Assembly: GCA_050331455.1 (NCBI GenBank)
Contig: JBHJGV010000031.1
Location: forward strand, 48,016-112,015
DNA: 64,000 bases
Direction: 5' to 3'
Source: CAYUYV01 sp050331455
GTDB lineage: Bacteria; Pseudomonadota; Alphaproteobacteria; JAJFIK01
Shown here in pieces: positions 34,336 through 44,900 of this stretch. Below the pieces are notes generated by a model, which was not told where the DNA came from, ran no database searches, and saw nothing but the letters and a program-made list of their open reading frames with translations. Numbering within the stretch: position 1 is the stretch's first letter; each line of letters opens with the position of its first letter. A program made the position numbers and the translations under genes.

Positions 34336-36915
34336 ATGCCATTCACCCCCCAAGCCCGATCGGACCTCGACTGCCTCTACCGGCCCCGGTCCGTCGCCGT
34401 CATCGGCGCCTCCGACCGGGAGGATAGCATTGCCGGCGCCCTCACCCGCAATCTGGTGGACGGTTTCATGGGCACCGTCACCCTGGTCAATCCGGCGCGT
34501 TCGAATGTGCTCGGTCGGCCCTGCCTGCCCTCGATCGAGGCGCTCGGCGAGACCTTTGCCGAGCCGCCCGATCTCGCGGTCATCGTGACGCCGGCCGATG
34601 CGGTGCTGGCGAGTGTGGAAGCCCTGGCGCCAATCGGCGTGAAGGCGGCCGTGGTGATCACGGATCCCAAACGGGGCCGGATGGCGGCGGCAGAGCTGCG
34701 CCAGCGCCTGCTGGATGTGGCGCGCAGCACGGGCTTGCGCATCAACGGGCCGAACTGCCTTGGCATCGCGACCCCGGCCCTCGGGCTCCACGCCACCATG
34801 TCCCGCTTCCGCGCGGCAGACGGGGACATCGCCTTTTTCGGCCAGTCCGCCACCGCCGCCGGGCCCATGGTGGACTGGGCTCACCAGGAAGGCCTCGGCT
34901 TTTCCCATATCATTTCGCTTGGTGACATGGCGGATGTGGACTATGCGGACGTGCTGTTCTACCTCGCCGACGATCCGCACACCCGGGTCATCGTTCTTTA
35001 TACCGAACGGCTGCCTTCGGCGCGGGCTTTTCTGTCGGCGGCCCGCCATGCGGCGCGCAGCAAACCCGTCATTGTGCTGAAGGCTGGCGTCCTGGCCGAC
35101 GGCGGCGGTCAGGACGATATTCCCCAGGACTGCGTCTACGAGGCGGTCTTCCGCCGGGCCGGCATCCTGCGCGTGCGGACACTGGAGACCCTGTTCAACG
35201 CGGTGGAAGCGCTGTCCATGCGTCTGCCCGGCGACGCACCCACGGCCAGGGGCGAGCGCCTCGCCATCCTCGCAAATGGCGAAAGCATGGGCACCCTCGC
35301 CCTTGACACCCTGCGTGAGCGGGGCGGCATGCCGGCGAGCCTGTCATCCGAGACCATCGCCAGGCTGGGCGCGATCCTGCCACCGGGACGCCCGCGGACC
35401 AATCCCATCGACATCCTGCCGGACGCCGATGGGGAGCGCTATGCCGAGGCCCTGGAAATCCTGATGGAGGACACCGGGATTGACGGCGTGCTGGTGCTTG
35501 CCGGGCCGACGGGGATCGCCTCCGGCATGGACATGGCCCAGGCGGTGGCCGGCGTCGTGGAGGCGGCGCGGGCCAAACCGGGCCGCCGGCGGCCCTGGAT
35601 CGGCACGTCCTGGCCCGGGGGCACGCAGGCCAGGCCCGCCCGGGCCCTGTTCGCCGAGGCGCATATCCCGACCTTCGAGACGCCCTCGGCCGCCGTCAAT
35701 GTGTTCCATGTGCTGAACGAACACCGCCGGGTGCGTGAGGCCCTGCAGGAGACCCCGGCCTCGATTCCCGAGGCCTTCGCCGTCGATCCAAGCATGGCGC
35801 GCAGCGTGCTGGACGCGGCCCGGGACAAGGGCGAGCGGCTGCTCGGCCCCATGGACCGGGTCACGGTCCTCTCCGCCTTTGGCTTGCACCGGGAGCCGCC
35901 GCGCGGCCAGGCGTTTCCCGCCACAGCCGGAGCGCCGAACCCGGTGCCCTGGCGCATCGCCAGCCTGTTCGATGAAGAGTTCGGCCCCCTGATCGCCCTC
36001 GGCCTCGGCGGGCCCGTCGCCCCGCTGATCGATCGCCCCGTCGTCGCCCTGCCGCCCCTCAATCAGACGCTGGCGCGGGACGCTGTCCTGTCCCACGCGG
36101 CCGGAGCCCGGCTCCACCGCACCCCCGACGGCAATCTTCAAAACCGGGAGGACCTCGATGCCCTGGTCTTCGCGCTGATGCAGGTCAGCCAGATGCTGGT
36201 CGATCTGGAAGACCTGGCGGGGGTGGTGCTCGACCCGGTCCATGTCTGGCCCGGCCCGGCCTTCCTCACAGGCTCCCCCTTCGCGACGGGGCCGGGGCGC
36301 GGCGGAGCGCGTTGGGGCCGGGCGCAGATCCGGGTCCGCGCCGTGGGGGAGGCATACCGGTCCGGCGCCCGGGCCCTGGCCATCCAGCCCTATCCCCGCG
36401 AGCTTGAGCAGGCCATCACCCTGCGGAACGGCATGACCGGCCAGTTGCGGCCCATCCGGCCCGAGGATGAGCCGGCCCTCGGCGCCTTCCAACTCCATTT
36501 GAGCGATGAGGACATCCGCCTGCGGTTCTTCCGCATGATCCGCAAGAACGACCATGCCCTCCTCGCGACCCTCACCCAGATCGACTATGCGTGGCACATG
36601 GCTTTTGTGGTGACCGGCGAAGGTCTTCCGGGCACGGCGGACATTTTCGGGGTGGCCCGGCTGATCCGGGATCACAAGGACAATACGGGCGAATATGCCG
36701 TCATCGTGCGTTCGGACATGAAGGGCCGGGGTCTGGGAGGGCTGTTGATGGACCGCCTGATCAGCTATGCGCGCCGGATCGGCCTGTCGAGTCTGTACGG
36801 TCTTGTCCTTTCGGACAATGAGGGCATGCTGAGGGTCAACCGCAAGCTGGGCTTCACCCTGCAACGGGAGCCGGACGATCCCGGCATCATCCGTGTGACC
36901 CTCGATCTGACCTGA
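34336..36915 (+). CDS. pat: Pat-like protein lysine acetyltransferase (acyl-CoA synthetase-like plus GNAT)
   Basis: An 859-residue protein. Residues ~10-450 match the CoA-binding and ligase parts of NDP-forming acyl-CoA synthetases (RPRSVAVIGAS, INGPNCLG, SQSATAAGPMVDWA). The C-terminal ~160 residues are a GNAT domain, with the acetyl-CoA loop KGRGLGGLL and VNRKLGF. Pat/PatZ enzymes acetylate lysines, typically inactivating acetyl-CoA synthetase. The SHTG stretch that holds the catalytic His in active synthetases is absent (VLKAGVLADGGGQ runs on to VYEAVFRR), as is usual for Pat. The ATP-grasp part (~510-700) is also short and lacks the PVALK lysine strand. GGAGGA lies seven bases before ATG 34336. 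Confidence 0.85.
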   Translation: MPFTPQARSDLDCLYRPRSVAVIGASDREDSIAGALTRNLVDGFMGTVTLVNPARSNVLGRPCLPSIEALGETFAEPPDLAVIVTPADAVLASVEALAPIGVKAAVVITDPKRGRMAAAELRQRLLDVARSTGLRINGPNCLGIATPALGLHATMSRFRAADGDIAFFGQSATAAGPMVDWAHQEGLGFSHIISLGDMADVDYADVLFYLADDPHTRVIVLYTERLPSARAFLSAARHAARSKPVIVLKAGVLADGGGQDDIPQDCVYEAVFRRAGILRVRTLETLFNAVEALSMRLPGDAPTARGERLAILANGESMGTLALDTLRERGGMPASLSSETIARLGAILPPGRPRTNPIDILPDADGERYAEALEILMEDTGIDGVLVLAGPTGIASGMDMAQAVAGVVEAARAKPGRRRPWIGTSWPGGTQARPARALFAEAHIPTFETPSAAVNVFHVLNEHRRVREALQETPASIPEAFAVDPSMARSVLDAARDKGERLLGPMDRVTVLSAFGLHREPPRGQAFPATAGAPNPVPWRIASLFDEEFGPLIALGLGGPVAPLIDRPVVALPPLNQTLARDAVLSHAAGARLHRTPDGNLQNREDLDALVFALMQVSQMLVDLEDLAGVVLDPVHVWPGPAFLTGSPFATGPGRGGARWGRAQIRVRAVGEAYRSGARALAIQPYPRELEQAITLRNGMTGQLRPIRPEDEPALGAFQLHLSDEDIRLRFFRMIRKNDHALLATLTQIDYAWHMAFVVTGEGLPGTADIFGVARLIRDHKDNTGEYAVIVRSDMKGRGLGGLLMDRLISYARRIGLSSLYGLVLSDNEGMLRVNRKLGFTLQREPDDPGIIRVTLDLT

Positions 36916-37120
36916 AGACCCGTCGGAAAACCCGTGCCATCACCGGTGCGACCCGCCGGAGAACACGACCGGGGCCGTGAGTCCCCCGTCGCCCCGTTTT
37001 GCGCTGCACAGGGCGGTCTGTATAGTCCGGCGCGAAACAGCAGACCTTTGTGCCCGCGATCCGTCAGATCGGTCCCGGCGGGCCCTGAGACTGGACCAGC
37101 GCCGAGGACGCCCCCGCCCC

Positions 37121-38971
37121 ATGACCCTTCGCAATATTGCGATTATCGCTCACGTCGACCACGGAAAGACGACCCTGGTCGATCAACTGCTCAAGCAAAG
37201 CGGCACGTTTCGCCAGAATCAGGCCGTGGCCGAACGGGCCATGGATTCGAACGACCTGGAGCGGGAGCGGGGCATTACAATCCTCGCCAAATGCACGAGC
37301 GTGATCTGGGAACCACCGGGCGGCGGCGAGCCTGTGCGCATCAATATTGTCGACACCCCGGGCCATGCGGATTTCGGCGGCGAAGTGGAGCGCATCCTCT
37401 CCATGGTCGACGGCGTGGTGCTGCTGGTCGATGCCGCCGAAGGGCCCATGCCCCAGACCAAATTCGTGACCTCCAAGGCCTTGGGCCTCGGCCTGCGCCC
37501 CATCGTGGTCGTGAACAAGATCGACCGGTCCGATGCCCGCCCCGACGAGGTGCACGAAGAAGTCTTCGATCTGTTTGCCAGCCTGGACGCCAATGAGGAA
37601 CAGCTCGACTTTCCCATGCTGTACGCCTCGGGGCGCGACGGATGGGCCGTGACGGATCTGTCCGAGCCGCGGGACTCCCTACACCCCCTCTTTGAACGGA
37701 TCGTCGCCCATGTGGGCGTCCCCGCGGTCGCCGCGAACGCAACCGAAGACAAGCCCTTCATCATGCTCGCGACCACCTTGCAGTCGGACCAGTATCTGGG
37801 CCGGCTCCTGACGGGGCGGATCGAAAGCGGGATCGCCACGGCGAACCAGTCCGTCAAGGTGCTCAATCGAAACGGCGAGGAGGTCGAACGCTTTCGTCTG
37901 TCGAAGATTCTTTCCTTCCGTGGCCTGACGAAAGAACCTGTCGAGAGGGCCCAGGCCGGTGACATCGTCGCCATTGCCGGACTGACGAAAGGCACCGTCG
38001 CGGACACCATCTGCGATCCCCAGGTCAGCGAGCCGATCGCCGCGCCCGGCATCGACCCCCCGACGATTTCCGTCACCTTCGGCGTGAACGATTCGCCCCT
38101 GGCCGGCCGGGAGGGTGACAAGGTCCAATCGCGGGTGATCCGCAACCGCCTGATGGCCGAAGCCGAAGGCAACATCGCCCTTCAAGTGCGCGACACGGAA
38201 GACAAGGACAGTTTCGAGGTCTCCGGCCGGGGCGAACTGCAACTGGGCGTGTTGATCGAAACCATGCGCCGGGAAGGCTTCGAATTGTCGATCAGCCGCC
38301 CACAAGTTGTCATGAAGACCGATCCCGACACGGGCGAGAAGCTGGAGCCCGTCGAGGAAGTCGTTATTGATGTGGACGAAGAATATTCGGGTACGGTCAT
38401 CGAGAAGCTGTCCATGCGCAAAGGCGATCTCGTGGACATGAAAACATCCGCCGGCGGCAAATCCCGCATCGTGATGCATTGCCCGTCCCGCGCACTGATC
38501 GGCTATCACGGCGAATTCCTGACGGACACGCGGGGCACCGGCGTGCTCAACCGGCTGTTCCATGGCTATGCCCCTTTCCGCGGTGCCATCGAAGGCCGAC
38601 GCAACGGCGTGCTGATTTCCACCGAACAAGGCGATGCGGTGGGTTACGCGCTGTTCAATCTGGAGGACCGGGGCCATCTGTTCATTCCACCCGGCATTCC
38701 CGTCTATCAGGGAATGATCATCGGGGAGCACTCCCGCGACAACGATCTCGACGTGAACCCGCTCAAAGGCAAGCAGCTGACGAATGTCCGGGCGTCCGGC
38801 AAGGACGAAGCCATCAAGCTGTCGCCGCCACGGGCCCTGAAACTCGAAGACGCCATCGCCTATATCGAAGACGATGAACTCGTGGAGGTCACGCCGGACA
38901 GCATCCGTCTGCGCAAACGGGCCCTCTTGCCGCACGAGAGGAAGCGGCGGGCCAAAGATGCCGCAGGTTGA
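37121..38971 (+). CDS. typA: Translational GTPase TypA/BipA
   Basis: A 616-residue ribosome-binding GTPase. N-terminal MTLRNIAIIAHVDHGKTTLV contains Walker A; RERGITILAK, VDTPGHADFGGEVER, and NKIDR give the switch and base-recognition motifs, and the C-terminal domain holds ALIGYHGEFLTDTRGTG. TypA helps large-subunit assembly and growth at low temperature. Length is close to the ~607 residues of the E. coli protein. ATG 37121 is set by family similarity, as the upstream ribosome binding site is weak. It is transcribed alone, with its promoter in the 205-bp gap. Confidence 0.97.
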   Translation: MTLRNIAIIAHVDHGKTTLVDQLLKQSGTFRQNQAVAERAMDSNDLERERGITILAKCTSVIWEPPGGGEPVRINIVDTPGHADFGGEVERILSMVDGVVLLVDAAEGPMPQTKFVTSKALGLGLRPIVVVNKIDRSDARPDEVHEEVFDLFASLDANEEQLDFPMLYASGRDGWAVTDLSEPRDSLHPLFERIVAHVGVPAVAANATEDKPFIMLATTLQSDQYLGRLLTGRIESGIATANQSVKVLNRNGEEVERFRLSKILSFRGLTKEPVERAQAGDIVAIAGLTKGTVADTICDPQVSEPIAAPGIDPPTISVTFGVNDSPLAGREGDKVQSRVIRNRLMAEAEGNIALQVRDTEDKDSFEVSGRGELQLGVLIETMRREGFELSISRPQVVMKTDPDTGEKLEPVEEVVIDVDEEYSGTVIEKLSMRKGDLVDMKTSAGGKSRIVMHCPSRALIGYHGEFLTDTRGTGVLNRLFHGYAPFRGAIEGRRNGVLISTEQGDAVGYALFNLEDRGHLFIPPGIPVYQGMIIGEHSRDNDLDVNPLKGKQLTNVRASGKDEAIKLSPPRALKLEDAIAYIEDDELVEVTPDSIRLRKRALLPHERKRRAKDAAG

Positions 38972-39276
38972 TTGAATTCACAAAATCTTGATGTCTTACT
39001 GACCAGTCGGTTAGGAGAACGAGACGTTTTTTTTCGCGCGGCATGTCGGTTGCAAGTGTTAGCGTGTCCGGCCGGCATGACGTTGAGCGAAAGGAGAACG
39101 CGTGCGTTCGTCAGCCTGTTTCACCGGACTGGTGGGTGCCGAAGGAGAGGGGCGGCACAGTCTCCCGCGCCAGGCAGCACCATTCGAAGGCCATTCGTGT
39201 TTGCACGAGGCGGCACTCGATTTTGCGCATGACGCACAGTCTGTACGTTAACCGGAGTAAGGTGGAGTCCCCGACC
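38972..39276. other. 305-bp region without a gene
   Basis: Lies between typA and the XRE regulator gene. An 86-codon frame begins directly at 38972 but has Arg/Cys/Ala-rich, non-protein-like composition, so I do not call it. The GACCAGTCGGTTAGG stretch (~39000-39014) might be an operator half-site; I cannot tie it to a family. Probably promoter for the XRE gene. Confidence 0.4.
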
Positions 39277-39675
39277 ATGAAACATCCTGTCGACCTGCAT
39301 GTGGGCCAACGCCTGCGTCACCGCCGTTGGCTTGTCGGCATGACCCAGCAGCAGCTGGCGAGTGCCGTGGGTATCAAGTTTCAGCAGATCCAGAAATACG
39401 AGAGCGGCGCGAACCGCATCAGTGCGAGCCGCCTGTTCGATCTGGCCAACGCGCTGCAAGTCCCGGTCTCGTTTTTCTTCGACGGCCTCGATTCCACGGC
39501 GGCCCAGGATGGCCCTGGCGAGACCATCGATCCGGCCGTGCTGGCCGACAAGGAAACCATGGACCTGATCCGCGCCTATTACGGCCTGGAAGAAGGCCCG
39601 CGGCGCCGGCTCCTGGAACTCGCCAAGGCGCTCAATCATTCGGGTAAGGAAGAAGCGGACCAGAACGCGGCCTGA
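39277..39675 (+). CDS. XRE family transcriptional regulator
   Basis: A 132-residue regulator with a Cro/CI-type helix-turn-helix in residues ~10-65: VGQRLRHRRWLVGMTQQQLA then FQQIQKYESGANRISASRL and VPVSFFF. This is the pattern of a broadly conserved alphaproteobacterial family that includes rhizobial PhrR/PraR, linked to stress and quorum-sensing control. The C-terminal half, with ETMDLIRAYYGLEEGPRRRLLELAKAL, is the usual short helical tail. The ATG at 39277 follows a GGTGGAG site. A hairpin (39687-39705) follows the stop. Confidence 0.88.
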   Translation: MKHPVDLHVGQRLRHRRWLVGMTQQQLASAVGIKFQQIQKYESGANRISASRLFDLANALQVPVSFFFDGLDSTAAQDGPGETIDPAVLADKETMDLIRAYYGLEEGPRRRLLELAKALNHSGKEEADQNAA

Positions 39676-39686
39676 CCCGGACGGCC

Positions 39687-39705
39687 GCCGGGCCCCGCGC
39701 CCGGC
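39687..39705 (+). terminator. Possible terminator after the XRE gene
   Basis: GCCGGGC (39687-39693) and GCCCGGC (39699-39705) form a seven-base stem with a five-base loop, followed by TGTTG. No true T-run is present. Confidence 0.4.
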
Positions 39706-39773
39706 TGTTGCCGCTCACCCATCCCGGGGTATGGAAAGGGCACCGCCCTTTCCGTCCCCGGAGATCCAGCCCC

Positions 39774-40628
39774 ATGATGACGCCGATCCCCGCCGATCCT
39801 TCCCCCAGCCCGCTCGCACTCACGCCCCGCCAGCGGGCCGATTTTGCCGCGACCTTGATGGCGGCCGCCGATGCGGCGCGCGAGGCCATCCGCCCCCATT
39901 TCCGCACCACCGGTCCGGTCGAGAACAAGGCCGGTGACGGACGGTTCGATCCGGTCACCGAGGCCGACCGGGCGGCCGAACAGGCGATCCGCGCCGTGAT
40001 CTCGTCCCGGCATCCGGACCACAGCATCATCGGGGAGGAATTCGGCACGGCCGGCGGCAGGGGCGATTTCACCTGGGTCATCGATCCCATCGACGGCACC
40101 CGCGCGTTCATCGCCGGCGCAGCCACTTGGGGCACCCTGATCGGCATGGGCACCGGCACGCGGCCGGTCCTGGGATTGATGGATCAAGCCCATGTGGGTG
40201 AGCGTTTCCTGGGCCTCGCGGGGGTATCCCTGTCCCAGGGGCCGGGAGGGACCCGGGTCCTCAGCACCTCCGCCGTCACGCAGGTCGGTCAGGCCATTCT
40301 GGCCGCCACGGCGCCGGACATGTTCACGGCGGCCGAGTTTGCCGCCTTTTCCCGCCTGTCTCAAACGGCCCGGCTGACCCGATACGGGCTCGATTGCACA
40401 GCCTATTGCCTGCTCGCCGCCGGTCATGTGGACCTGGTGGTCGAAAGCGACCTGAAGATCTACGACATCTATCCCCTGATCCCGATCATCGAGGGGGCCG
40501 GCGGCGTGGTCACGGACTGGCAGGGGGCCCGCCTGACCGGGGGCGGCCATGTCATCGCTGCGGCGACGCCGGCGCTCCATGCCGAGGCCCTGGCGATCCT
40601 GTCAGCCGTGGGAGGACGGGCCGTGTGA
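39774..40628 (+). CDS. hisN: Histidinol-phosphatase-like inositol monophosphatase family enzyme
   Basis: A 284-residue phosphatase. Metal motifs are IIGEEFGT, WVIDPIDGTRAF and LKIYDIYPLIPIIEGAGG, the last being close to the LKPYD-ALIPIIEGAGG form of HisN-type histidinol phosphatases of alphaproteobacteria, which remove phosphate from histidinol phosphate in histidine synthesis. GGAG lies ten bases before ATG 39774. Its 3' end overlaps the converging lipase gene by 27 bp. No other his genes are near, so the assignment rests on motif alone. Confidence 0.8.
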   Translation: MMTPIPADPSPSPLALTPRQRADFAATLMAAADAAREAIRPHFRTTGPVENKAGDGRFDPVTEADRAAEQAIRAVISSRHPDHSIIGEEFGTAGGRGDFTWVIDPIDGTRAFIAGAATWGTLIGMGTGTRPVLGLMDQAHVGERFLGLAGVSLSQGPGGTRVLSTSAVTQVGQAILAATAPDMFTAAEFAAFSRLSQTARLTRYGLDCTAYCLLAAGHVDLVVESDLKIYDIYPLIPIIEGAGGVVTDWQGARLTGGGHVIAAATPALHAEALAILSAVGGRAV

Positions 40629-41810
40629 GATCGGGCCCGTTCGGGTCGTGTCGGCCGCGTCAAAGCCCGCATCCTCAGCGGCCGTCTGACCGTCGTCGGA
40701 CACGGGCTTTGACTCGGGCTGGGGCGCCGGAGGCGAAATGGAGCCTGATGGGGCCAGCGGGTCGGTTACGGGTGCGGCGGCTGCCCCCGCGCCCACGGCA
40801 CCTTCGCCTGCCAGACCTGCTGGAGCCGCCGCCTGGGACCGCGACGGGCTTGCCCCTTCGGCGACAAAGGCGTCGAAGGCTGTCCAAAACTGGGTCCGGA
40901 TGGCGTCCCGTTCCTGGAGGATCTCGTGTTCCGCTTCGGCAATCGTGACGTGGCGCACGGTGGGTGCCAGCGCCGCAAAGCGGGCATGGCTGTTCCCATC
41001 GACAATTTTTTCGCCGGCCGCGCTGGCCAGCAGGATCGGGATCGAAAGGGTCTGCGCCTGCTCAAGATCCATCACCCGGTCACAGCTCACCAGCGCCTCC
41101 CGCAACCAGCGCCAGGTGATGCCGTTCAGCCCAAGGGCCGGCTCGGCCTCCAGAAGACGGATGGTGCGGCGGAACCGGTCCGCATCGCTTGTGACCCGAT
41201 TGCCCTTGAAGGCCTCCTGGCGGGGATGTTTGCCCCCGCTGCGGGAGACGAAGGCCGTGGCCCGGCCGGCCAGGATCATGCCGATGGCAATACCGCGGGT
41301 CACCAGCCCGGGAACCGGCGCGGTGCGGATGCCGGTCATGGGGGCGCACAGGACCGCGCGGGAGAAGCGCACGGGATTTTCCTGGATGAAGCGCAGGGCG
41401 ATATTGCCGCCCATGGAATGGGCCATCAGGACATGCGGTGTAGGCAAATCATCGGTCAGAAGATGATCGATAATGGCCCGTGCGTCATCGACATAATCGC
41501 AGAACCGGTCCACATGGCCTTTGAGAGGATGAGTCAGCAGGCGGCTCGACAGGCCCTGTCCCCGCCAATCGAAGGTCAGCACGGCGAACCCGCGCGCCTG
41601 AAGCTCTCCGATCACCTCGTAGTATTTTTCGATGAATTCCGTGCGCCCATGGAACAGGACAACGGTCCCGGCAGGCTCCGTGTTCGCCGGCACGGGCCAG
41701 ACGGCGGTGCGAATTTCCGTCCCGTCGACCATGCGCAGGACCTGCACCCTTGCCCCCTCCGGCGCCTGCACCTGATCCGTGACGACGAGCTTTTCACGAT
41801 TGACGGCCAT
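40602..41810 (-). CDS. Lysophospholipase / monoacylglycerol lipase-type hydrolase
   Basis: A 402-residue alpha/beta hydrolase. It shows VLFHGRTEFIEKYYE (oxyanion loop), TFDWRGQGLSSR, the nucleophile elbow MAHSMGGNIAL, an acid near AAGEKIVDG and the base His in IAEAEHEILQE. The family cleaves monoacylglycerols or lysophospholipids. The last ~80 residues are a low-complexity Ala/Pro/Ser/Asp-rich tail not needed for the fold. GGAGG lies five bases before ATG 41810. It overlaps the converging hisN-like gene by 27 bp at the 3' end. Confidence 0.85.
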   Translation of the reverse strand: MAVNREKLVVTDQVQAPEGARVQVLRMVDGTEIRTAVWPVPANTEPAGTVVLFHGRTEFIEKYYEVIGELQARGFAVLTFDWRGQGLSSRLLTHPLKGHVDRFCDYVDDARAIIDHLLTDDLPTPHVLMAHSMGGNIALRFIQENPVRFSRAVLCAPMTGIRTAPVPGLVTRGIAIGMILAGRATAFVSRSGGKHPRQEAFKGNRVTSDADRFRRTIRLLEAEPALGLNGITWRWLREALVSCDRVMDLEQAQTLSIPILLASAAGEKIVDGNSHARFAALAPTVRHVTIAEAEHEILQERDAIRTQFWTAFDAFVAEGASPSRSQAAAPAGLAGEGAVGAGAAAAPVTDPLAPSGSISPPAPQPESKPVSDDGQTAAEDAGFDAADTTRTGPISHGPSSHG

Positions 41811-41965
41811 CTGTGCCTCCGTCCGAATATGCCAGTGTGCGAGCGCTCCGACGCTATCCACCGGGCCGCGGCAGATCTGCGCGCCTCAACGCGCCCGTTC
41901 AAGGGGAAAAGTTAACACAGAGTCCGCCCGACGGGCCCGTTTTCGCGTCCGCCCGCTTGGGACCC

Positions 41966-44900
41966 TCAATAGTCCCAGCGCCAGCGCAGGCCCACGACAC
42001 TCTCGGAGGCCTGGGACACGTCCGTATGTATAATGAGATTGCGGGTGATTTCGAGTTCCACCGTCACGGCGCTGCTGCCGGGCAAAGACCCCTGCTTCAC
42101 CCCGACATAGATGTCGTCGGTGACATATTTTCCGACCGTGACGCTGACCCCCGTCTCGCCGCTCGCGCCGTCCTCCAGACCGAATTTCAGCACATCGATT
42201 CCAAGGGCGGATTTGGCCGCGCCGATGGGGTCGGGCCCACCGCCCCCGCCGGAAAGCGAGGCCACGGCCTCGCCGAGCTGCAACAGCTCGAATGTGGTGA
42301 GTTCTGATGGATTCTTGCCGAACAGGACCTGGGCCAGGATCGCATCCTGGGGCAGCGGCGGTTCGGAGGACAGGGCGATTTCCGGCTTGGACGCCGGTCC
42401 CGTGATGGTCACGATGGCCGTCACGTCCGGCCCCTCATTGCGGGCGATGATCCGCAGACGCGGATCGACTTCGAGACCGCCGTCGAAACTGACCAGCCCC
42501 TGCTCCAGGTCGAAATTCCGGCCCAGGAGTTCCAGCTTACCCCGGCGCAGCCGGATCTGTCCCCCAAGGCGCGATGATCCGTCCGCGGCGCTGCGCAGGG
42601 TCAGGTCACCGCCCCAACGCGAGTCGAGCCCCTTGCCGACGACGGTAATGGTGTCCTTGGCCCGGACATCAATGGCGAGCCGGACGGGCAGCGGCGGCTG
42701 CGGCGCCGTGTCGGGCTGCTTCGCCCGGGTCAGGTCCTCGACCCCATGGACCTCCACCACCTCCAGATCGACAACATTGGGCGGCACCTGGTCCGGGATC
42801 GTCACATCCACATCGTCCAGGGTCACAGTGCCGGCCACATCGAACCCCTTGGTGAGATCACCGGTCACATCGATCGCACCGCTGGCCACGGCGAGGACGT
42901 CGTCCGTCGCCGTCAACCGCATTTTGCGCAAGGTGACATCGAGATCGGCGGTCACGCCATCCGGTCCGGCGAGCTTGACCGTTCCGTCCGTTGACAGACG
43001 GCCCTCGTCCGGATCGGTGGCCATGAAAGTCAGCGCCCCGGTGCCCGTCTCGAAATCGAGCACCATGTTCTCCAGCACAGTGCCGGTGGACAGGTTTTCA
43101 TAGCGCCCGTCCTCCAGCCCGAGAAGGCCCGAGATCGTGGGCGTGGACACGCTTCCCCCGAGGGTCAGGTCGGCCCGGGCGAGGCCGGCGATCCGGTGCT
43201 CGTCCGTGGGCAGAAGGGGCAATAGCTTTTCAAGGCGCCCCACGGCCTCGATCCGGCCCCCGATCTGCGGATCGGCCGGCGGCTCGGGAAGCCCCTCGGC
43301 CGAAAGACCGAGGGGGAGTGTCGCGGTCACGTCGATCCGCTGCTCAGGCCCGGTGCCAAGATCAAATGTCGTCTCGAGGGTCCGGCCGTCCCAGTCGGCT
43401 CGCCAGTTGAGATCCGCACCCGACTCATCGCCGTCGCCGGTCGCGACGGCCTGGCTTTTATTCCGCTTACGGTTCTTCCGGGAGCGTACCGCCTCGACCC
43501 GGGCCGTCCTCAGGCCCCGGCCCGTGACGCGCAGTTCCGCCTTGCCTGTCTTCGGGCTCGATGTGAGGGACAGGGTCCCGTCCAGTCGGCCTTCGAAGGG
43601 CTCGAGCCCGGGCACCAGACCACTGATCCCCGCCGGCACATCCTCCATGACGAGATCGGCCGAGACTGCCTTGTTCCCCTGCCGGGCCTTGAGGATCAGG
43701 GCGCCGGCCCGGTCCCCTTTGGAGAGGGCGAAGCGAGTCTCGGGCAGCCCCAATCCGTCCTCGGACAGATTGATCTGTACGGGATCGCTGAGACGCAGGG
43801 CCATGTCGGAGCGCCGGGCTTCCAGAGAAGCCAGAGTGACACCCAGGGGAATGCCTTCTTCTTCCTTGGCCAGGGACAGGGCGGCTCCCAGATCGACCTT
43901 CAGGCCATCGCTGCCGGGCTCCTTCAGGGACGCCGAAATGGCGAGCCCGGACAGAGGGCCTTCTGCCTTCAGTGTTATGTTTTCAAGGCGCAAGGATGCT
44001 CGCTCGAGAGTCTGGAGCGTGAGGGTGGCGCTCACACCGGGCAGATCGTCGAAGGCCTGCTGGGCGGCGGACAGCCGCGCCGAGCGTATGCTGAGGGGCG
44101 GTCCGCCCGGCTGCACAACGGCCAGATTCTCCGCCTCGAATTCAAGGGACGGCTCCGCGCTCAATCTCAGGAGCGCATTGAACGATCCGCCTGCGGGCAA
44201 CGGCGTTTCTGGGCCGAGAGCCGCCTTGATCAGGGTGCCGAGCGGTGCCAGGGACTGGGTGGACAATGCGATCGCATCGCCCGAGCGGGCAATGCGCGGC
44301 GCGATCGCCGCGAGCTCTCCGTCCGCTGTGGTGATTGTCACGCCGCCCGCCCCATCGAGCAGCGCACCGAGGGTCAGCCCGTGGGTCATGGTGCCCGACG
44401 GCGTTTCACTGTTGACGGCGAGCCGGGTGTCGGCGCGCCAGCCATCCCCGTCCGGCCGCGCTGCCGCCGTCAGGGCAAGATCCGTCAGGATCAAATCGCT
44501 CAAAGCAATTCGCGGGGCGCGCACGGCCGCATCCACGGCCGGCCCGTCAAGGGGGCCAGTCACATCCGCGTCAAGGGCCAGCGACCCGGTCAAGGGCTGT
44601 CCGATCAGTTCCCCGAGAAATGTCAGCCCTGAGAGGGCCAGATCGGCGTGTCCCTTAACAAGGGCCGGGTCCTGTCCGGCGGCGGGGCGCAGGGCGCCCG
44701 TGGCATCCATGGCGAGGTGCCCGGAGCCCGTCCGCAGGGACAGGGATTTCAGGGACACCGCCGACGTGGCGAGGTCCACACTCGCCTGTCCGTCGAGCCG
44801 GGCCGAGGGGCCAATGAGCTTACCGAAGGCCGGGTTGGATGCTTTGAGCGCGCTGAGCCGGCTCTCCAGGTCCACCGAGGCCGTCTCCCCGGCGAGACGC

